Below are positions 1 to 8,984 of a stretch of DNA of 64,000 nucleotides, in pieces (positions within the stretch are counted from its first letter, which is position 1; each line of letters begins with the position of its first letter). The translations under genes were made by a program, and so were the position numbers. The notes under the pieces are model-generated. The model was not told where the DNA came from and made no database searches. It worked only from the letters and a program-made list of their open reading frames with translations. The stretch comes from Candidatus Borkfalkia avistercoris (GTDB lineage: Bacteria > Bacillota > Clostridia > Christensenellales > Borkfalkiaceae): assembly GCA_019115995.1 (NCBI GenBank), contig DXCL01000026.1, positions 223,522 through 287,521 on the forward strand, in the 5' to 3' direction.

Positions 1-57
1 CCAAAATGCCGGTCAATAAAAATTGTTGATTTTCGTTAAATTTATTACCGATATGTG

Positions 58-86
58 TTGATTTTTTTATTTTGATGTGTTATACT
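58..86 (+). promoter_or_regulatory. Sigma-A-type promoter of the first membrane-protein gene
   Basis: TTGATT at 58-63 and TATACT at 81-86 are separated by 17 bp, and a TG dinucleotide one base before the -10 gives an extended -10. It lies about 100 bp upstream of the start codon at 191. No riboswitch-like fold was recognised in the leader. Confidence 0.6.
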
Positions 87-190
87 ATCTTCATACGACA
101 AATCCAAATATTGATGAAGCCGTATGAAGTCGTTTTGGATTTGTTTTGCAATGGGTTCACTGGAAAAATTAAAGTCGGAGGCGATATATA

Positions 191-1705
191 ATGCACAAAA
201 AGAGAAAGACCGGTTTTGCCTTTCAGATGATTCAATTTATGCTGTTTTTCCTTTATGCGGTCGTAATGCTCGTGGTCGGGGGCGGTGCGGGTACATTGGC
301 AATGTCTTACGTCGGGATAGCGTTCTTCGGCGTAGCGGCAATTTACCTCATTTTTGCGCTGATCGGCAGGAAGTACGCCTGGGCTGACATTGTTACGATG
401 ATCATATCCATTCCGTTTTTGGCGGGGGTCATCTTCGGCATATTCGGTTTGCTCGGGAGCATCTTTACGCGGCAGGGGCTCAAAGCGGACGCCGACGAGC
501 TTGCTGCGCAGGCAGAAGAGAGCGCCTTAGGAAGCATATGTGGCGAAACGGAGCAGGCAGCGGTGCGGGGAGAGGAAGAAACGTCTAAAAATGCGGACTT
601 TTCCGAGCCGGCAGCCGAGGCGAATGCGCAGGAAGATGCGGGCGCCAAGCCCATGAAGCAGGCGATCTTAGACAGAAAATGCGAAACCATTTCCGTCGTT
701 TCAGAATCCGGGCAGACGATTGAAATACATAAAGTTGACTATATATACAGCGGTGTGCGGGGAAGCGAGGAGCTCTATACGATCGTCGAACTGAAAGAGG
801 ATCCGAGCAGCGTATATATTTTAGTTTACGATGAAAAGACGGATAAACTTTTCCCCACAGAGACGGAGGTCGCGGAAAAAGTTTTTGCCGAATGGAAAGA
901 GAAGATCGGCGAAGAAGGGAAGCGATCGAAACTTGTGCTCGATCTGTACGATACGATCGTTCATAAAAAGGAGTGGAAGGAATTTCGCAGATCTGCCACG
1001 CAGGAAGAATTGGCTGTGCTTGCAATAGGCTCTAAATACAGGCTGAGCGGCGCCAAGTTTTTTGTAAAGGCGGTCGTTTCGGTGATCGGCGTTATCTTGT
1101 CTGTTGTGCTGGGTATTACTTTGTTTTCGCAGTTCGGGCTCTTTTCGCTCTTTATTCTGGTCGGCGGATATCTTTTCTTTAACCTGATGGCGAGCAAGCT
1201 CGTGGGATATTCCGATACGTACAGCAGTTGCAACAGAAAATTGTCGAAGGAGTACCGCGCGTTTGTAAACAGCCTTTTCAGAGAAAATGCCGCGGTCGTC
1301 ATTTTCAGAGAGATCGTATTGCTCGCTTTAATGATTTTTACGCTCCCTTACAAATTCCTTCTGGTCATTATCGAAACGCTCATTCCGTCTACGCATAATT
1401 GGACGGTCGCCCACGGCGGCGAGGCGGGAGCTGTCATTTCTATTCCCAAAGGCTACGACGTCGGCGGTTTGGGCGAGATCGGCGCGTATTATGCTTCCTG
1501 TTCGTTCGAAGATGCGTGGGATAAACATATCGAGGAATATGAAAAGGCGCGGCTCGCTAAATTTTCGAAGTATGAATATACCGATCAGTACGGCGTAAAG
1601 CGGGAAGCGTATTCTGACGACGGAAAGAATTTCTTTACCTCCACCGATAAATTGACGCAGGTGGGGACGAGCAGCGACGACGGTAAAACGATCGACTTAA
1701 AATAA
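191..1705 (+). CDS. Multipass membrane protein of unknown function
   Basis: A 504-residue protein that I do not recognise. The first 90 or so residues hold three hydrophobic segments (about 14-36, 39-57 and 66-88). An acidic soluble stretch of about 200 residues follows, then further hydrophobic segments near residues 290-335 and 370-395, and a polar C-terminal domain. The start ATG at 191 follows a GGAGG-type ribosome site. It is monocistronic: its own promoter is at 58-86 and a terminator follows at once. The membrane location is supported by the hydrophobic segments, but no catalytic motif was seen and no function is proposed. Confidence 0.75.
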   Translation: MHKKRKTGFAFQMIQFMLFFLYAVVMLVVGGGAGTLAMSYVGIAFFGVAAIYLIFALIGRKYAWADIVTMIISIPFLAGVIFGIFGLLGSIFTRQGLKADADELAAQAEESALGSICGETEQAAVRGEEETSKNADFSEPAAEANAQEDAGAKPMKQAILDRKCETISVVSESGQTIEIHKVDYIYSGVRGSEELYTIVELKEDPSSVYILVYDEKTDKLFPTETEVAEKVFAEWKEKIGEEGKRSKLVLDLYDTIVHKKEWKEFRRSATQEELAVLAIGSKYRLSGAKFFVKAVVSVIGVILSVVLGITLFSQFGLFSLFILVGGYLFFNLMASKLVGYSDTYSSCNRKLSKEYRAFVNSLFRENAAVVIFREIVLLALMIFTLPYKFLLVIIETLIPSTHNWTVAHGGEAGAVISIPKGYDVGGLGEIGAYYASCSFEDAWDKHIEEYEKARLAKFSKYEYTDQYGVKREAYSDDGKNFFTSTDKLTQVGTSSDDGKTIDLK

Positions 1706-1721
1706 TTTCAAAAGTATTTGA

Positions 1722-1747
1722 AAGGCGCAGTATTCTGCGCCTTTTTT
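1722..1747. terminator. Bidirectional intrinsic terminator
   Basis: AAGGCGCAG and CTGCGCCTT arms around a TATT loop are followed by a T tract on the plus strand. It separates two convergent genes and overlaps the stop codon of the minus-strand gene. Confidence 0.8.
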
Positions 1748-2741
1748 ATAACAGAGCGGCGCGGGCGTCGGTTTTGAATTTTGCGCGGGCTGGGTTTCCG
1801 TCCGCACGCCGCACGAGCAGGTCGTTCAGACAGAAAACGGAGGCCCATACGGTATCAAAATTTTCCGCGCGGCGATATGCGCACATAAAGCCGAATCTCC
1901 CGGCGAGGAGCTGTTGTGCAAATTCCGTCGGATCGCCGCTGATGTTCGCAAGCGCGGTCCGGCAGGTCTTAACCCGTTCGGCAGAACGGTAAGGGCCGTC
2001 TGCGAGAGGGCTGTGCGGCTTCATCTTTTCGGAATAAAAATGATTTGCCGCAAAAATATATGCTTCGCTTTTGCGGATTTGCACTTCCTGCGGCGAGCAT
2101 TCGGCAACGGCGAGAAAACCGCTTTTGTCTGCGAGGAGAATATTGCACGCGGAGGCGATGGGCAGATCTTTCAAAAGCAAGAGCGCGTCTTGCGTGCAGG
2201 TGCAGTATTCGAGCAAAATGCGTACGAGAAAAACGGAATTGATCCCCGCCTTTATCTCGTGCGGAAAGGGCGGCACGAACGTCATCGCCGCAGCAAGCCC
2301 GTGCTCGTTCAATCCTTCCTCTCCGTTTATGAAAGAGGAAGTGTTCATCAAAAATCGGTTATGCTTTTCCGGAAGATACAGCGCGCTCTGACATACTTTT
2401 CTGAGGGCGGGCGGCAAGTCGTTGTTGCGGCCGTAGTATGTTTTTCCGCAAAAACGAAACGCGAATGCCGTGCAGCCCATCGGCTCATAACAACAGCCCA
2501 GCGTCATGAGCCATGAGGCGAGCCTTTCGCGGGGCATATTTATTGCCTCTGCCGCGTGCTCCGTTTCCGTACAAAGATCGGGAAACAGTGAAAATAAAAT
2601 CTGCTGTGAGCGCCTGCCGAATTTTTTTTGAAAGTCGTCCAATTCCGTCAAGGTAAAAAAATCGCTGCCGCTCTTTGCGAGCATGGCGCCCGTTCTTTTT
2701 CCGATGCTTTCGGGCGTTCCGCGGAATCTCGTAAGATACAT
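1746..2741 (-). CDS. C45-family Ntn hydrolase / acyl-CoA:6-APA acyltransferase-like protein
   Basis: A 331-residue protein of the peptidase C45 / acyl-coenzyme A:6-aminopenicillanic acid acyltransferase-like family. Supporting motifs are a Gly-Cys-Thr near residue 95 (GCTAFAF), where the Cys would become the N-terminal nucleophile after self-cleavage, then YGRNNDLP, EGLNEHGLAAAMTF and the ACNILLAD/VAECSP block. Family members cleave linear amide bonds, and the substrate cannot be predicted. No signal peptide is visible, so it is probably cytoplasmic. It is convergent with the preceding membrane-protein gene and divergent from nadK. Confidence 0.8.
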   Translation of the reverse strand: MYLTRFRGTPESIGKRTGAMLAKSGSDFFTLTELDDFQKKFGRRSQQILFSLFPDLCTETEHAAEAINMPRERLASWLMTLGCCYEPMGCTAFAFRFCGKTYYGRNNDLPPALRKVCQSALYLPEKHNRFLMNTSSFINGEEGLNEHGLAAAMTFVPPFPHEIKAGINSVFLVRILLEYCTCTQDALLLLKDLPIASACNILLADKSGFLAVAECSPQEVQIRKSEAYIFAANHFYSEKMKPHSPLADGPYRSAERVKTCRTALANISGDPTEFAQQLLAGRFGFMCAYRRAENFDTVWASVFCLNDLLVRRADGNPARAKFKTDARAALL

Positions 2742-2842
2742 AAAGTCTTCCTCCCGATCCGAGCGTAACAGAATATAATTTTTATGTCAACCGTTTGATT
2801 TGACTTTTTTGCAAATTGTGCATGCATAATTTTGCGATTCAA

Positions 2843-2871
2843 TTGCATAAATGTATAAAATAGTGTATAAT
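2843..2871 (+). promoter_or_regulatory. nadK promoter placing the start codon at the transcription start
   Basis: TTGCAT (2843-2848), a 17-bp spacer and TATAAT (2866-2871). Only six bases separate the -10 from the ATG at 2878, so the expected transcript begins at or next to the start codon (leaderless). Confidence 0.6.
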
Positions 2872-2877
2872 GTAAGC

Positions 2878-3702
2878 ATGAAAGTCGGTGTATTCTGCAA
2901 CAAGCAGACAAAAAAATTTATTCCCATACGAGACGGATTGGTAAAAGCCTTGACGTCGCGCGGTATCTCTTACGAAACGTACTATGCGATAGAGGAGATC
3001 GGTCAGCCTGACGTTCTGATCGTGCTCGGAGGCGACGGAACGATATTGAAGGCCGCCATCGATGCGGGCAGGCGCGGGATAGATCTGATGGGCGTCAATT
3101 CGGGAAATTTGGGATTTTTGACGGAATTCGAGGGCGAACAGCTGGAAAAGGCGGTCGATCTCATCTGCGGCAATTACGATGTGGAGGAACGCAGCGTATT
3201 GGAGGTGCGCGCCGCGGGCAAAGTCTTTTACGCGCTCAACGAAGCGGTGTTTCAGCGCAGATATGAAGAGGGGGCGGACGATAACGTGATCGAAATTTCC
3301 GCCTATATCGACGGCAAAAAAGTCGACGGTTTTGTGGGAGACGGCATCATTGTGAGTACGCCTACGGGTTCTACGGCATACTCGCTTTCCGCCGGCGGGC
3401 CCATTCTTACGCCAGAAATACGCGCGTTCATATTGACGCCGATCTGCGCGCATTCTCTGCATAACAGGCCGATCGTGTATTCAAATGAGAGCGAAATGCG
3501 CGTCGATCTCTCCGAAGCGGAAAACAAGGCGTCGCTGTTCTGTGACGGAAAGTTTTGCGGAGCATTCGGAAGGAATGATGAAATATTTGTGCGCCGCGCA
3601 GATTTTGCGGTGCGTTTTGTAAAGAGCAAAGACAATAATTTTTTTGACAAGTTGTTGTTCAAGCTGAATAAATGGAGCGGACAAAGGAGGGAACGGTCAT
3701 GA
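2878..3702 (+). CDS. nadK: NAD kinase
   Basis: ATP-dependent phosphorylation of NAD to NADP in the cytoplasm. The 274-residue protein has the family's GGDGT motif (VLGGDGTILKA), NSGNLGFL and the GDGIIVSTPTGSTAYSLSAGG block that forms the NAD site. An in-frame ATG upstream at 2860 lies inside the promoter, so 2878 is preferred; no Shine-Dalgarno precedes it. The stop overlaps the argR start as ATGA, and nadK-argR-recN form a typical Firmicute gene cluster. Confidence 0.93.
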   Translation: MKVGVFCNKQTKKFIPIRDGLVKALTSRGISYETYYAIEEIGQPDVLIVLGGDGTILKAAIDAGRRGIDLMGVNSGNLGFLTEFEGEQLEKAVDLICGNYDVEERSVLEVRAAGKVFYALNEAVFQRRYEEGADDNVIEISAYIDGKKVDGFVGDGIIVSTPTGSTAYSLSAGGPILTPEIRAFILTPICAHSLHNRPIVYSNESEMRVDLSEAENKASLFCDGKFCGAFGRNDEIFVRRADFAVRFVKSKDNNFFDKLLFKLNKWSGQRRERS

Positions 3703-4151
3703 TGAGAAGCGGAAGGCATGCTGCGATCCTTGAAATTATAGCGAAAAAAGAGATAGAAACGCAGGAAGAGCTATGCGACGAGCTCAATCAGCTCAATTAC
3801 AGCGTAACACAGGCGACTGTATCGCGCGATATCAAGGAGCTGCGGCTTTTCAAAGTGGCCGGCACGGAAAAGAAGTATAAATATGCCTATATCGATGAGG
3901 GGAACAACAAGATTTCCCCGAAAATGCACAATCTTTTCCGCGAATGCGTGCTGTCTATCCGCAGTGCGCTCAATCAGGTCATTGTCAAAACGCTGCGCGG
4001 CAACGGCAGCAATGCAGGCATGATCGTCGACAAGCTGAATTTTCCGGAGATCGTCGGATCCATCGCGGGAGACGATACGCTGCTGATCGTGGCGGAAAGC
4101 GAAGACAAGGCGAAGATCGTCGTAGAAAAACTCAATGAATTTTTAAAATAA
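3699..4151 (+). CDS. argR: Arginine repressor ArgR/AhrC
   Basis: Arginine-responsive transcription factor that represses arginine biosynthesis and activates catabolism. The N-terminal winged helix carries the conserved QATVSRDIKEL block (about residues 40-50). The C-terminal arginine-binding and hexamerisation domain carries the GSIAGDDTLLIV block. The 150-residue length is normal. The start lies in an ATGATG pair behind AAAGGAGG, overlapping the nadK stop. Co-location with recN is a long-standing Firmicute arrangement (ahrC-recN). Confidence 0.93.
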   Translation: MMRSGRHAAILEIIAKKEIETQEELCDELNQLNYSVTQATVSRDIKELRLFKVAGTEKKYKYAYIDEGNNKISPKMHNLFRECVLSIRSALNQVIVKTLRGNGSNAGMIVDKLNFPEIVGSIAGDDTLLIVAESEDKAKIVVEKLNEFLK

Positions 4152-4159
4152 AGATTACT

Positions 4160-5869
4160 ATGCTTGAAAAACTGACAGTCAAAAACGTGGCGCTCATCAA
4201 GGGCGCGGAACTGGAATTTTCCAACGGCCTCAATGTGCTTTCGGGCGAAACCGGTTCTGGAAAATCTGTCATTTTAGACAGTATCAATTTTGTTCTCGGG
4301 GCGAAAGCGGATAAAACCATGATCCGCTACGGAGAGGAGGCGTGCGCCGTTTCCGCGGTTTTTTCTCTGGAAGAGGACAGCGCCGTTTTCGGCATGCTGG
4401 ACGAGCTTGACATTGAAAAGGACGAGCTTTTGATCGTTTCCCGCAGGCTCAGGCAAGACGGAAAGGGCGGCATCAAGGTGAACGGGGCCCCCGTCAATGC
4501 GACGATGCTGAGAAAGATCACTTCGTCGCTCGTAGACGTTCACGGGCAGAGCGAGCATTTTTATCTTTTGAGCGCGGCGCATCAATTGGAAACGATAGAC
4601 CGCTACGCGGGCGATGCGGTCGCTGCGGAAAAAGAAAATCTGAAAAACCTTGCGGAAGAGCGAAGAGAGTTAAAGGGCAAATTGCGGGCGCTCGGCGGAG
4701 ACGAAGCGGAGCGCGGCAGGCGGCTGGATATTCTAAAATATCAGCTTGACGAGATCGAAAAAGCGGATCTGAAAGAGGGGGAGGAGGAAGAACTCCTTGC
4801 CAAACGTCTGATTTTGGCGAATGCGGAAAAAATCATGCAGGGCCTTGCGGAGGCGGGCGAATTTTTGGGCGGAGACGGCGCCGCGGTCGATGCCCTCGGC
4901 GGGGCAAAGCGAGCGCTTGCCGATCTTTCGCGCTACGGGGAAGATTACGCTTCCCTTGCGGAAAGGCTGGAAAATATCGTGCTGGAAGCGGAAGATATTT
5001 CCGAGACGGTGCGCTCGATGGCAGATGATTTTTCGTACGACGAGCGTGAGGCTGAGGAAGTTGAAAGCAGACTCGATCTCATTAAATCTCTGAAAAAGAA
5101 ATACGGGAACTCGATCGGGCAGATCTTTTCCTATCGGGATAAGATCGCGGAAGAAACGGAGCTTTTAGAGCATTGCGACGAAGAATTTGCAAAATTGAGC
5201 GGATCGCTCGGCAAAGTGCGGAAAAAGATATACGACGCTTGCGTGCGGCTCACGGCAGCTCGTAAAAATGCGGCGGAAGAGTTCTGCAAAAAAGTGGAAA
5301 GCGAGCTGAAAACGCTCAACATCAAAAATGCCCGTTTTTGCGCCGAGTTTGCCGATTACGGCGAGGAGGTTGCGGAAAGCGCCGGAGAGAACGGCGCAGA
5401 CAGCGTACGGCTTCTCTTTTCTGCGAACGCGGGCGAGCCGCTCAAACCGTTGGATAAAGTGATCAGCGGGGGCGAAATGAGCAGGCTTATGCTTGCCATC
5501 AAAACGCAGATGTCAGGGCTGAACGAGATTTCGACGTATATTTTCGACGAGATAGACGCAGGGATCAGCGGCGGCACGGCAAAAGTGGTCGCGGAAAAAT
5601 TTGCGGATATTTCTTTGCAGAGGCAAATTATAGCCGTCTCACATCTTGCGCAGATCGTTTCCATGGCGGATACAAATTTTTTGATCTCCAAGCATGAAAC
5701 GGACGACGGCAAAACGCTGACGGACATAGAAAAGCTTTCGGGGGAGAGTCTCCGGGGTGAATTGATCCGGTTGATCGGCGGTGCGGCGCAAAGCAATGCC
5801 GCGGCAAAGCTTGCCGACGAATTGCGTTCCGATGCGCTCGCTTATAAAACGGAGCATCGTTCAAGGTAA
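4160..5869 (+). CDS. recN: DNA repair protein RecN
   Basis: SMC-like ATPase of double-strand-break repair. The 569-residue protein has a Walker A motif GETGSGKS near residue 30, a long central coiled coil (about 160-370), the signature ISGGEMSRLMLA near residue 434 and Walker B IFDEIDAGISGG near residue 460, which is the full RecN layout at normal length. It starts nine bases after argR without an obvious Shine-Dalgarno, suggesting coupled translation. A strong terminator follows. Confidence 0.94.
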   Translation: MLEKLTVKNVALIKGAELEFSNGLNVLSGETGSGKSVILDSINFVLGAKADKTMIRYGEEACAVSAVFSLEEDSAVFGMLDELDIEKDELLIVSRRLRQDGKGGIKVNGAPVNATMLRKITSSLVDVHGQSEHFYLLSAAHQLETIDRYAGDAVAAEKENLKNLAEERRELKGKLRALGGDEAERGRRLDILKYQLDEIEKADLKEGEEEELLAKRLILANAEKIMQGLAEAGEFLGGDGAAVDALGGAKRALADLSRYGEDYASLAERLENIVLEAEDISETVRSMADDFSYDEREAEEVESRLDLIKSLKKKYGNSIGQIFSYRDKIAEETELLEHCDEEFAKLSGSLGKVRKKIYDACVRLTAARKNAAEEFCKKVESELKTLNIKNARFCAEFADYGEEVAESAGENGADSVRLLFSANAGEPLKPLDKVISGGEMSRLMLAIKTQMSGLNEISTYIFDEIDAGISGGTAKVVAEKFADISLQRQIIAVSHLAQIVSMADTNFLISKHETDDGKTLTDIEKLSGESLRGELIRLIGGAAQSNAAAKLADELRSDALAYKTEHRSR

Positions 5870-5877
5870 AATAAAAA

Positions 5878-5899
5878 AGGCGCCTGAGGCGCCTTTTTT
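5878..5899. terminator. Intrinsic terminator shared by convergent genes
   Basis: AGGCGCC-TGA-AGGCGCCT-type arms followed by TTTTTT. It sits between recN and the minus-strand TerB-like gene and has A/T tracts on both sides. Confidence 0.85.
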
Positions 5900-6497
5900 A
5901 TTTGGAATAGCTGTCGATAAAATTTTTAATGCAGGCGAGCGCATATGCAAACTCGGATTTTGCGATCGCCTGTGTTTCGGCAGGGGTAAGCGCATCGTCG
6001 TCCATATGGGCGAAAGCGGCCATGAATGCGGTGAGTTCTTGTTTGAACTGATCATAGTATTGCGGAGAGAGCCCCGATACGTCGATCGCGGCAAAAGCGG
6101 CGCAAAATTCAGCGGTCGCCTTTCTTACGGGAGCACGCAGTTCTTCCAGCCATTTTATGATTTCATCCGCAGGCATCGCGCTCAATTCTTCCCATGCAAG
6201 CGAGGTGCCGAGCTCGTTTTCCGAAAGGCGCAGAAGATCTCCGAAATTCGTCAGGGCATCGGTCGATGCGATTTCCGTGAGAGTCGCGGTTCCGTCGGCT
6301 GCGGCGATGGATAACAGAGAGTGCTGCAAAAGTATGTCGAAATCCGAACAAAATCTTCTGCAAGTAAAGCCATGTTTATTGTTCTTGGCCATGCACAAAA
6401 TTTCTTCCATCATATTGCCGATTCCGGTGAGCGAGTTGCAGATGTTTTTATAGTTTTCCGCCATGAATTTGAACCAGCCGTCGCTGTTCGGTCGCAT
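5898..6497 (-). CDS. Hypothetical protein, weakly TerB-like
   Basis: A 199-residue soluble, helical protein without recognisable catalytic residues. The segment SLLSIAAADGTATLTEIA resembles the ADG-containing helix of TerB-like domains, a weak resemblance that does not assign a function. An N-terminal FTCRRFCSDF patch holds two cysteines. The ATG at 6497 is preceded by GGAGGGT at good spacing. It is monocistronic and convergent with recN. Confidence 0.6.
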   Translation of the reverse strand: MRPNSDGWFKFMAENYKNICNSLTGIGNMMEEILCMAKNNKHGFTCRRFCSDFDILLQHSLLSIAAADGTATLTEIASTDALTNFGDLLRLSENELGTSLAWEELSAMPADEIIKWLEELRAPVRKATAEFCAAFAAIDVSGLSPQYYDQFKQELTAFMAAFAHMDDDALTPAETQAIAKSEFAYALACIKNFIDSYSK

Positions 6498-6693
6498 TGT
6501 AGTTGACCCTCCGTTATTTGATTTTGTTTCGCTTTATTATAACACAGTGCGGCGTATTTTTCAAGCCCTTTGTGATATTTGTCGTTTTCTGTCAAAAAAA
6601 TTTTTACTGGAAATTTTTTCTCCGTATAACTGCCGTCCGATTACGCAAAGTAAAATCAAGTGAAATTTTGCTTTGCAAATTCGGGGGTGTTGA

Positions 6694-7698
6694 ATGCAAA
6701 AGCTGAAAAATAAGATCGTACTCGTTTTTATCGCGGCGCTCGTGCTGTGCGCCCTGGTCGTTTCGCCTTTGAGCGCAACGGCGGAGGACGGAAAGGTTTA
6801 CCTCGGCGGTATGCCTGCGGGGTTTACGTTGGGTATAGGCGGAGCACAGGTCGTGGGGATATGCGATGTTTTGACGGAGAACGGCGTACAGAGTCCGGCA
6901 AAACAAGCGGAGGTCTGCGTCGGGGATATAATCGTGAATTTCGGAGGCGTCAGAATCGAATCAGCTGCCGATATGGACGGCGTTTTGGCTTCGTTCTCGG
7001 GCGGTGAAGTACAAATTACGGTAGAAAGAGGCGTTGAAAAGATAAAAACGCAAATTTTCCCTGCAAAAGACATGGCGAGCGGGAAATATAAGCTGGGTGT
7101 ATTGATTAGAGACAGCGTTTCGGGGATAGGAACGGTAACGTTTATACGCAAAGACCGCCGTTTCGGTTCGCTCGGGCATGCGGTTGCGTCGGCCGGCGGG
7201 GAATTGCTTAAAGTCGAACAGGGCGATATTTATAATTGCAGCATCGTAAATGTGGTAAAAGGCGAGCGCGGCAAGGCCGGGGAGTTAAAGGGATTGTTTA
7301 TAAACGACAAAAAAATTGCTACCGCGGATAAAAATTGCGCAACGGGAATATTCGGAACGGTAGAGAATGATTATGATTTCTCATCGCTTACCGCCGTCGA
7401 AATATGCGATGACGCCGAACCAGGGCGAGCCGTTATTTATGCCACGGTAGACGGCATTGCACCGAAGGAATATACCGTAAGCATTATAAAAGTAGACAAA
7501 GGTAACAAGCAGAACAAAAATTTTGTGATCAAGATAACGGACAAATCGCTCTTAAACGCAACGGGTGGGATTGTGCAAGGCATGAGCGGAAGCCCGATCG
7601 TGCAGAACGGAAAGCTGATCGGCGCCGTTACCCATGTATTTCTGAACGATCCGACGCGGGGATACGGAACGTCTATTTCCAATATGATCAACGAATAA
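6694..7698 (+). CDS. spoIVB: SpoIVB-type signalling peptidase (S55) with PDZ domain
   Basis: In endospore formers SpoIVB is secreted from the forespore and triggers SpoIVFB processing of pro-sigma-K. The 334-residue protein has an N-terminal signal/anchor helix (about residues 8-30), a PDZ-like region (about 40-115), then the S55 peptidase domain with His in FGSLGHAV (about 162) and catalytic Ser in GMSGSPIVQ (about 298), followed by THVFLNDPTRGYG. It is shorter than the roughly 425-residue Bacillus protein, mainly N-terminally. Its presence is one of the clearest signs of sporulation ancestry in the window. Confidence 0.9.
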   Translation: MQKLKNKIVLVFIAALVLCALVVSPLSATAEDGKVYLGGMPAGFTLGIGGAQVVGICDVLTENGVQSPAKQAEVCVGDIIVNFGGVRIESAADMDGVLASFSGGEVQITVERGVEKIKTQIFPAKDMASGKYKLGVLIRDSVSGIGTVTFIRKDRRFGSLGHAVASAGGELLKVEQGDIYNCSIVNVVKGERGKAGELKGLFINDKKIATADKNCATGIFGTVENDYDFSSLTAVEICDDAEPGRAVIYATVDGIAPKEYTVSIIKVDKGNKQNKNFVIKITDKSLLNATGGIVQGMSGSPIVQNGKLIGAVTHVFLNDPTRGYGTSISNMINE

Positions 7699-7700
7699 AA

Positions 7701-7732
7701 AAGACAGCCTGATTTTCGGGCTGTCTTTTTTA
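7701..7732 (+). terminator. Intrinsic terminator after spoIVB
   Basis: AAGACAGCC and GGGCTGTCTT arms with a short loop, followed by a T tract. Confidence 0.85.
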
Positions 7733-7764
7733 TTGAAAATCTTTTATTTTTTCGTTTGATATGC

Positions 7765-7770
7765 TATAAT
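7765..7770 (+). promoter_or_regulatory. Extended -10 promoter of the deoB operon
   Basis: TGC-TATAAT forms an extended -10; the -35 region at 7742-7747 is poor. It is 26 bp upstream of the deoB start and followed by AAAGGAGG. Confidence 0.45.
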
Positions 7771-7796
7771 ATAAATGAGAAAAGGAGGTTTGCGGT

Positions 7797-8984
7797 ATGC
7801 GTGTTTTTTTGATCGTGATAGATAGCTTTGGTATCGGCGAATTGCCGGACGCGGCCGAATATGGCGATGTCGGGTCGAATACTTACGGGCATATTTACGA
7901 GCAAACCGGGGTGGAACTTAATAACCTCGTTGCGATGGGGCTGAATAACATCGAGGGCGTAAAAGGGCTGCAATTTCCCAACGGCCGACGCTTGCTCGCC
8001 TCCTCGTCGCCCTTAGCGGCTTTTGCGCGGCTCGCGGAAAAAACGCCTGCAAAGGATACGACGGCGGGGCATTATGAAATCGCGGGCTTGGTGCTTGACA
8101 AACCTTATAAAATTTATAAGCGTTTCCCGGACGACGTGCTGGCGGATTTGAAAAGGGCAACAGGATATTCTTTTTTAGGGAACGAGGCTGCTTCTGGAAC
8201 GGAAATTATCCAAAGGCTCGGAAAAGAACATTTGCGCACGGGAATGCCGATTTTATATACCTCGCAGGATTCCGTTATGCAGATCGCGGCGGATACGTCG
8301 GTGCTCCCTCTCGAAGAGCTGTATAGGATATGCGAAAAAGCGCGTTCCGTTATGACAGGGGATCGCGCCGTAGGCAGAGTTATCGCAAGGCCATTTGTTC
8401 ACGATGAGGATAAATTTACCCGTACGGAAGACAGAAGGGATTATGCCTTGGAACCGCCCGGCAAGACGATGCTCGATCATTTGTATGCGGCGGGGATAAA
8501 TGTGACTGCGGTCGGAAAAATCAAGGATCTTTTTTGCGGCAGGGGGATCTCTGAGAGCGTGCATACCGCCAACAATGCCGAAGGGATCGCTGCGATCAAA
8601 GCGCTGCAAAAGACGGTTAAAAGCGGATTGATTTTTGTAAACCTTGTGGATACGGATATGCTTTACGGGCACAGAAACGATGTAAAAGGCTATGCGGCTG
8701 CCCTGAAATATTTTGACGATGCGCTGTCTGAGTTTTTGCCGAAGATGCGTGCGGACGATATTTTGATCGTTACGGCCGATCACGGCTGCGATCCGTCTAC
8801 GCCGTCGACTGATCACTCGCGTGAATATGTGCCGCTTTTGATATACGGTGAGCCGGTTCGTTCGGCTGATCTGAAAACGATGAACGGATTTGACCATATA
8901 TCCGATTTTGTTTTAGCTTGCTTTTCGCTGAAAAAAGACGAGGCAATATATGATCGTATCATAAAGGAGGGATTCAATGGATAG
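7797..8984 (+). CDS. deoB: Phosphopentomutase
   Basis: Interconverts ribose/deoxyribose 1-phosphate and 5-phosphate in nucleoside salvage. The 395-residue protein begins RVFLIVIDSFGIGELPDA and contains DVGSNTYGH, the phosphoacceptor Thr region KDTTAGHYEIAG, and the metal-binding VTADHGCDP and THR/DHSREYVPLL blocks of the alkaline-phosphatase superfamily. It has a strong AAAGGAGG ribosome site. It overlaps the next gene by 8 bp, so phosphorolysis and pentose phosphate recovery are made together. Confidence 0.94.
   Translation: MRVFLIVIDSFGIGELPDAAEYGDVGSNTYGHIYEQTGVELNNLVAMGLNNIEGVKGLQFPNGRRLLASSSPLAAFARLAEKTPAKDTTAGHYEIAGLVLDKPYKIYKRFPDDVLADLKRATGYSFLGNEAASGTEIIQRLGKEHLRTGMPILYTSQDSVMQIAADTSVLPLEELYRICEKARSVMTGDRAVGRVIARPFVHDEDKFTRTEDRRDYALEPPGKTMLDHLYAAGINVTAVGKIKDLFCGRGISESVHTANNAEGIAAIKALQKTVKSGLIFVNLVDTDMLYGHRNDVKGYAAALKYFDDALSEFLPKMRADDILIVTADHGCDPSTPSTDHSREYVPLLIYGEPVRSADLKTMNGFDHISDFVLACFSLKKDEAIYDRIIKEGFNG

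Noticed and set aside
1914..2516. Long frames opposite the C45 hydrolase gene
   Set aside because: They are shadows of a well-supported gene on the other strand and have no ribosome site or domain.
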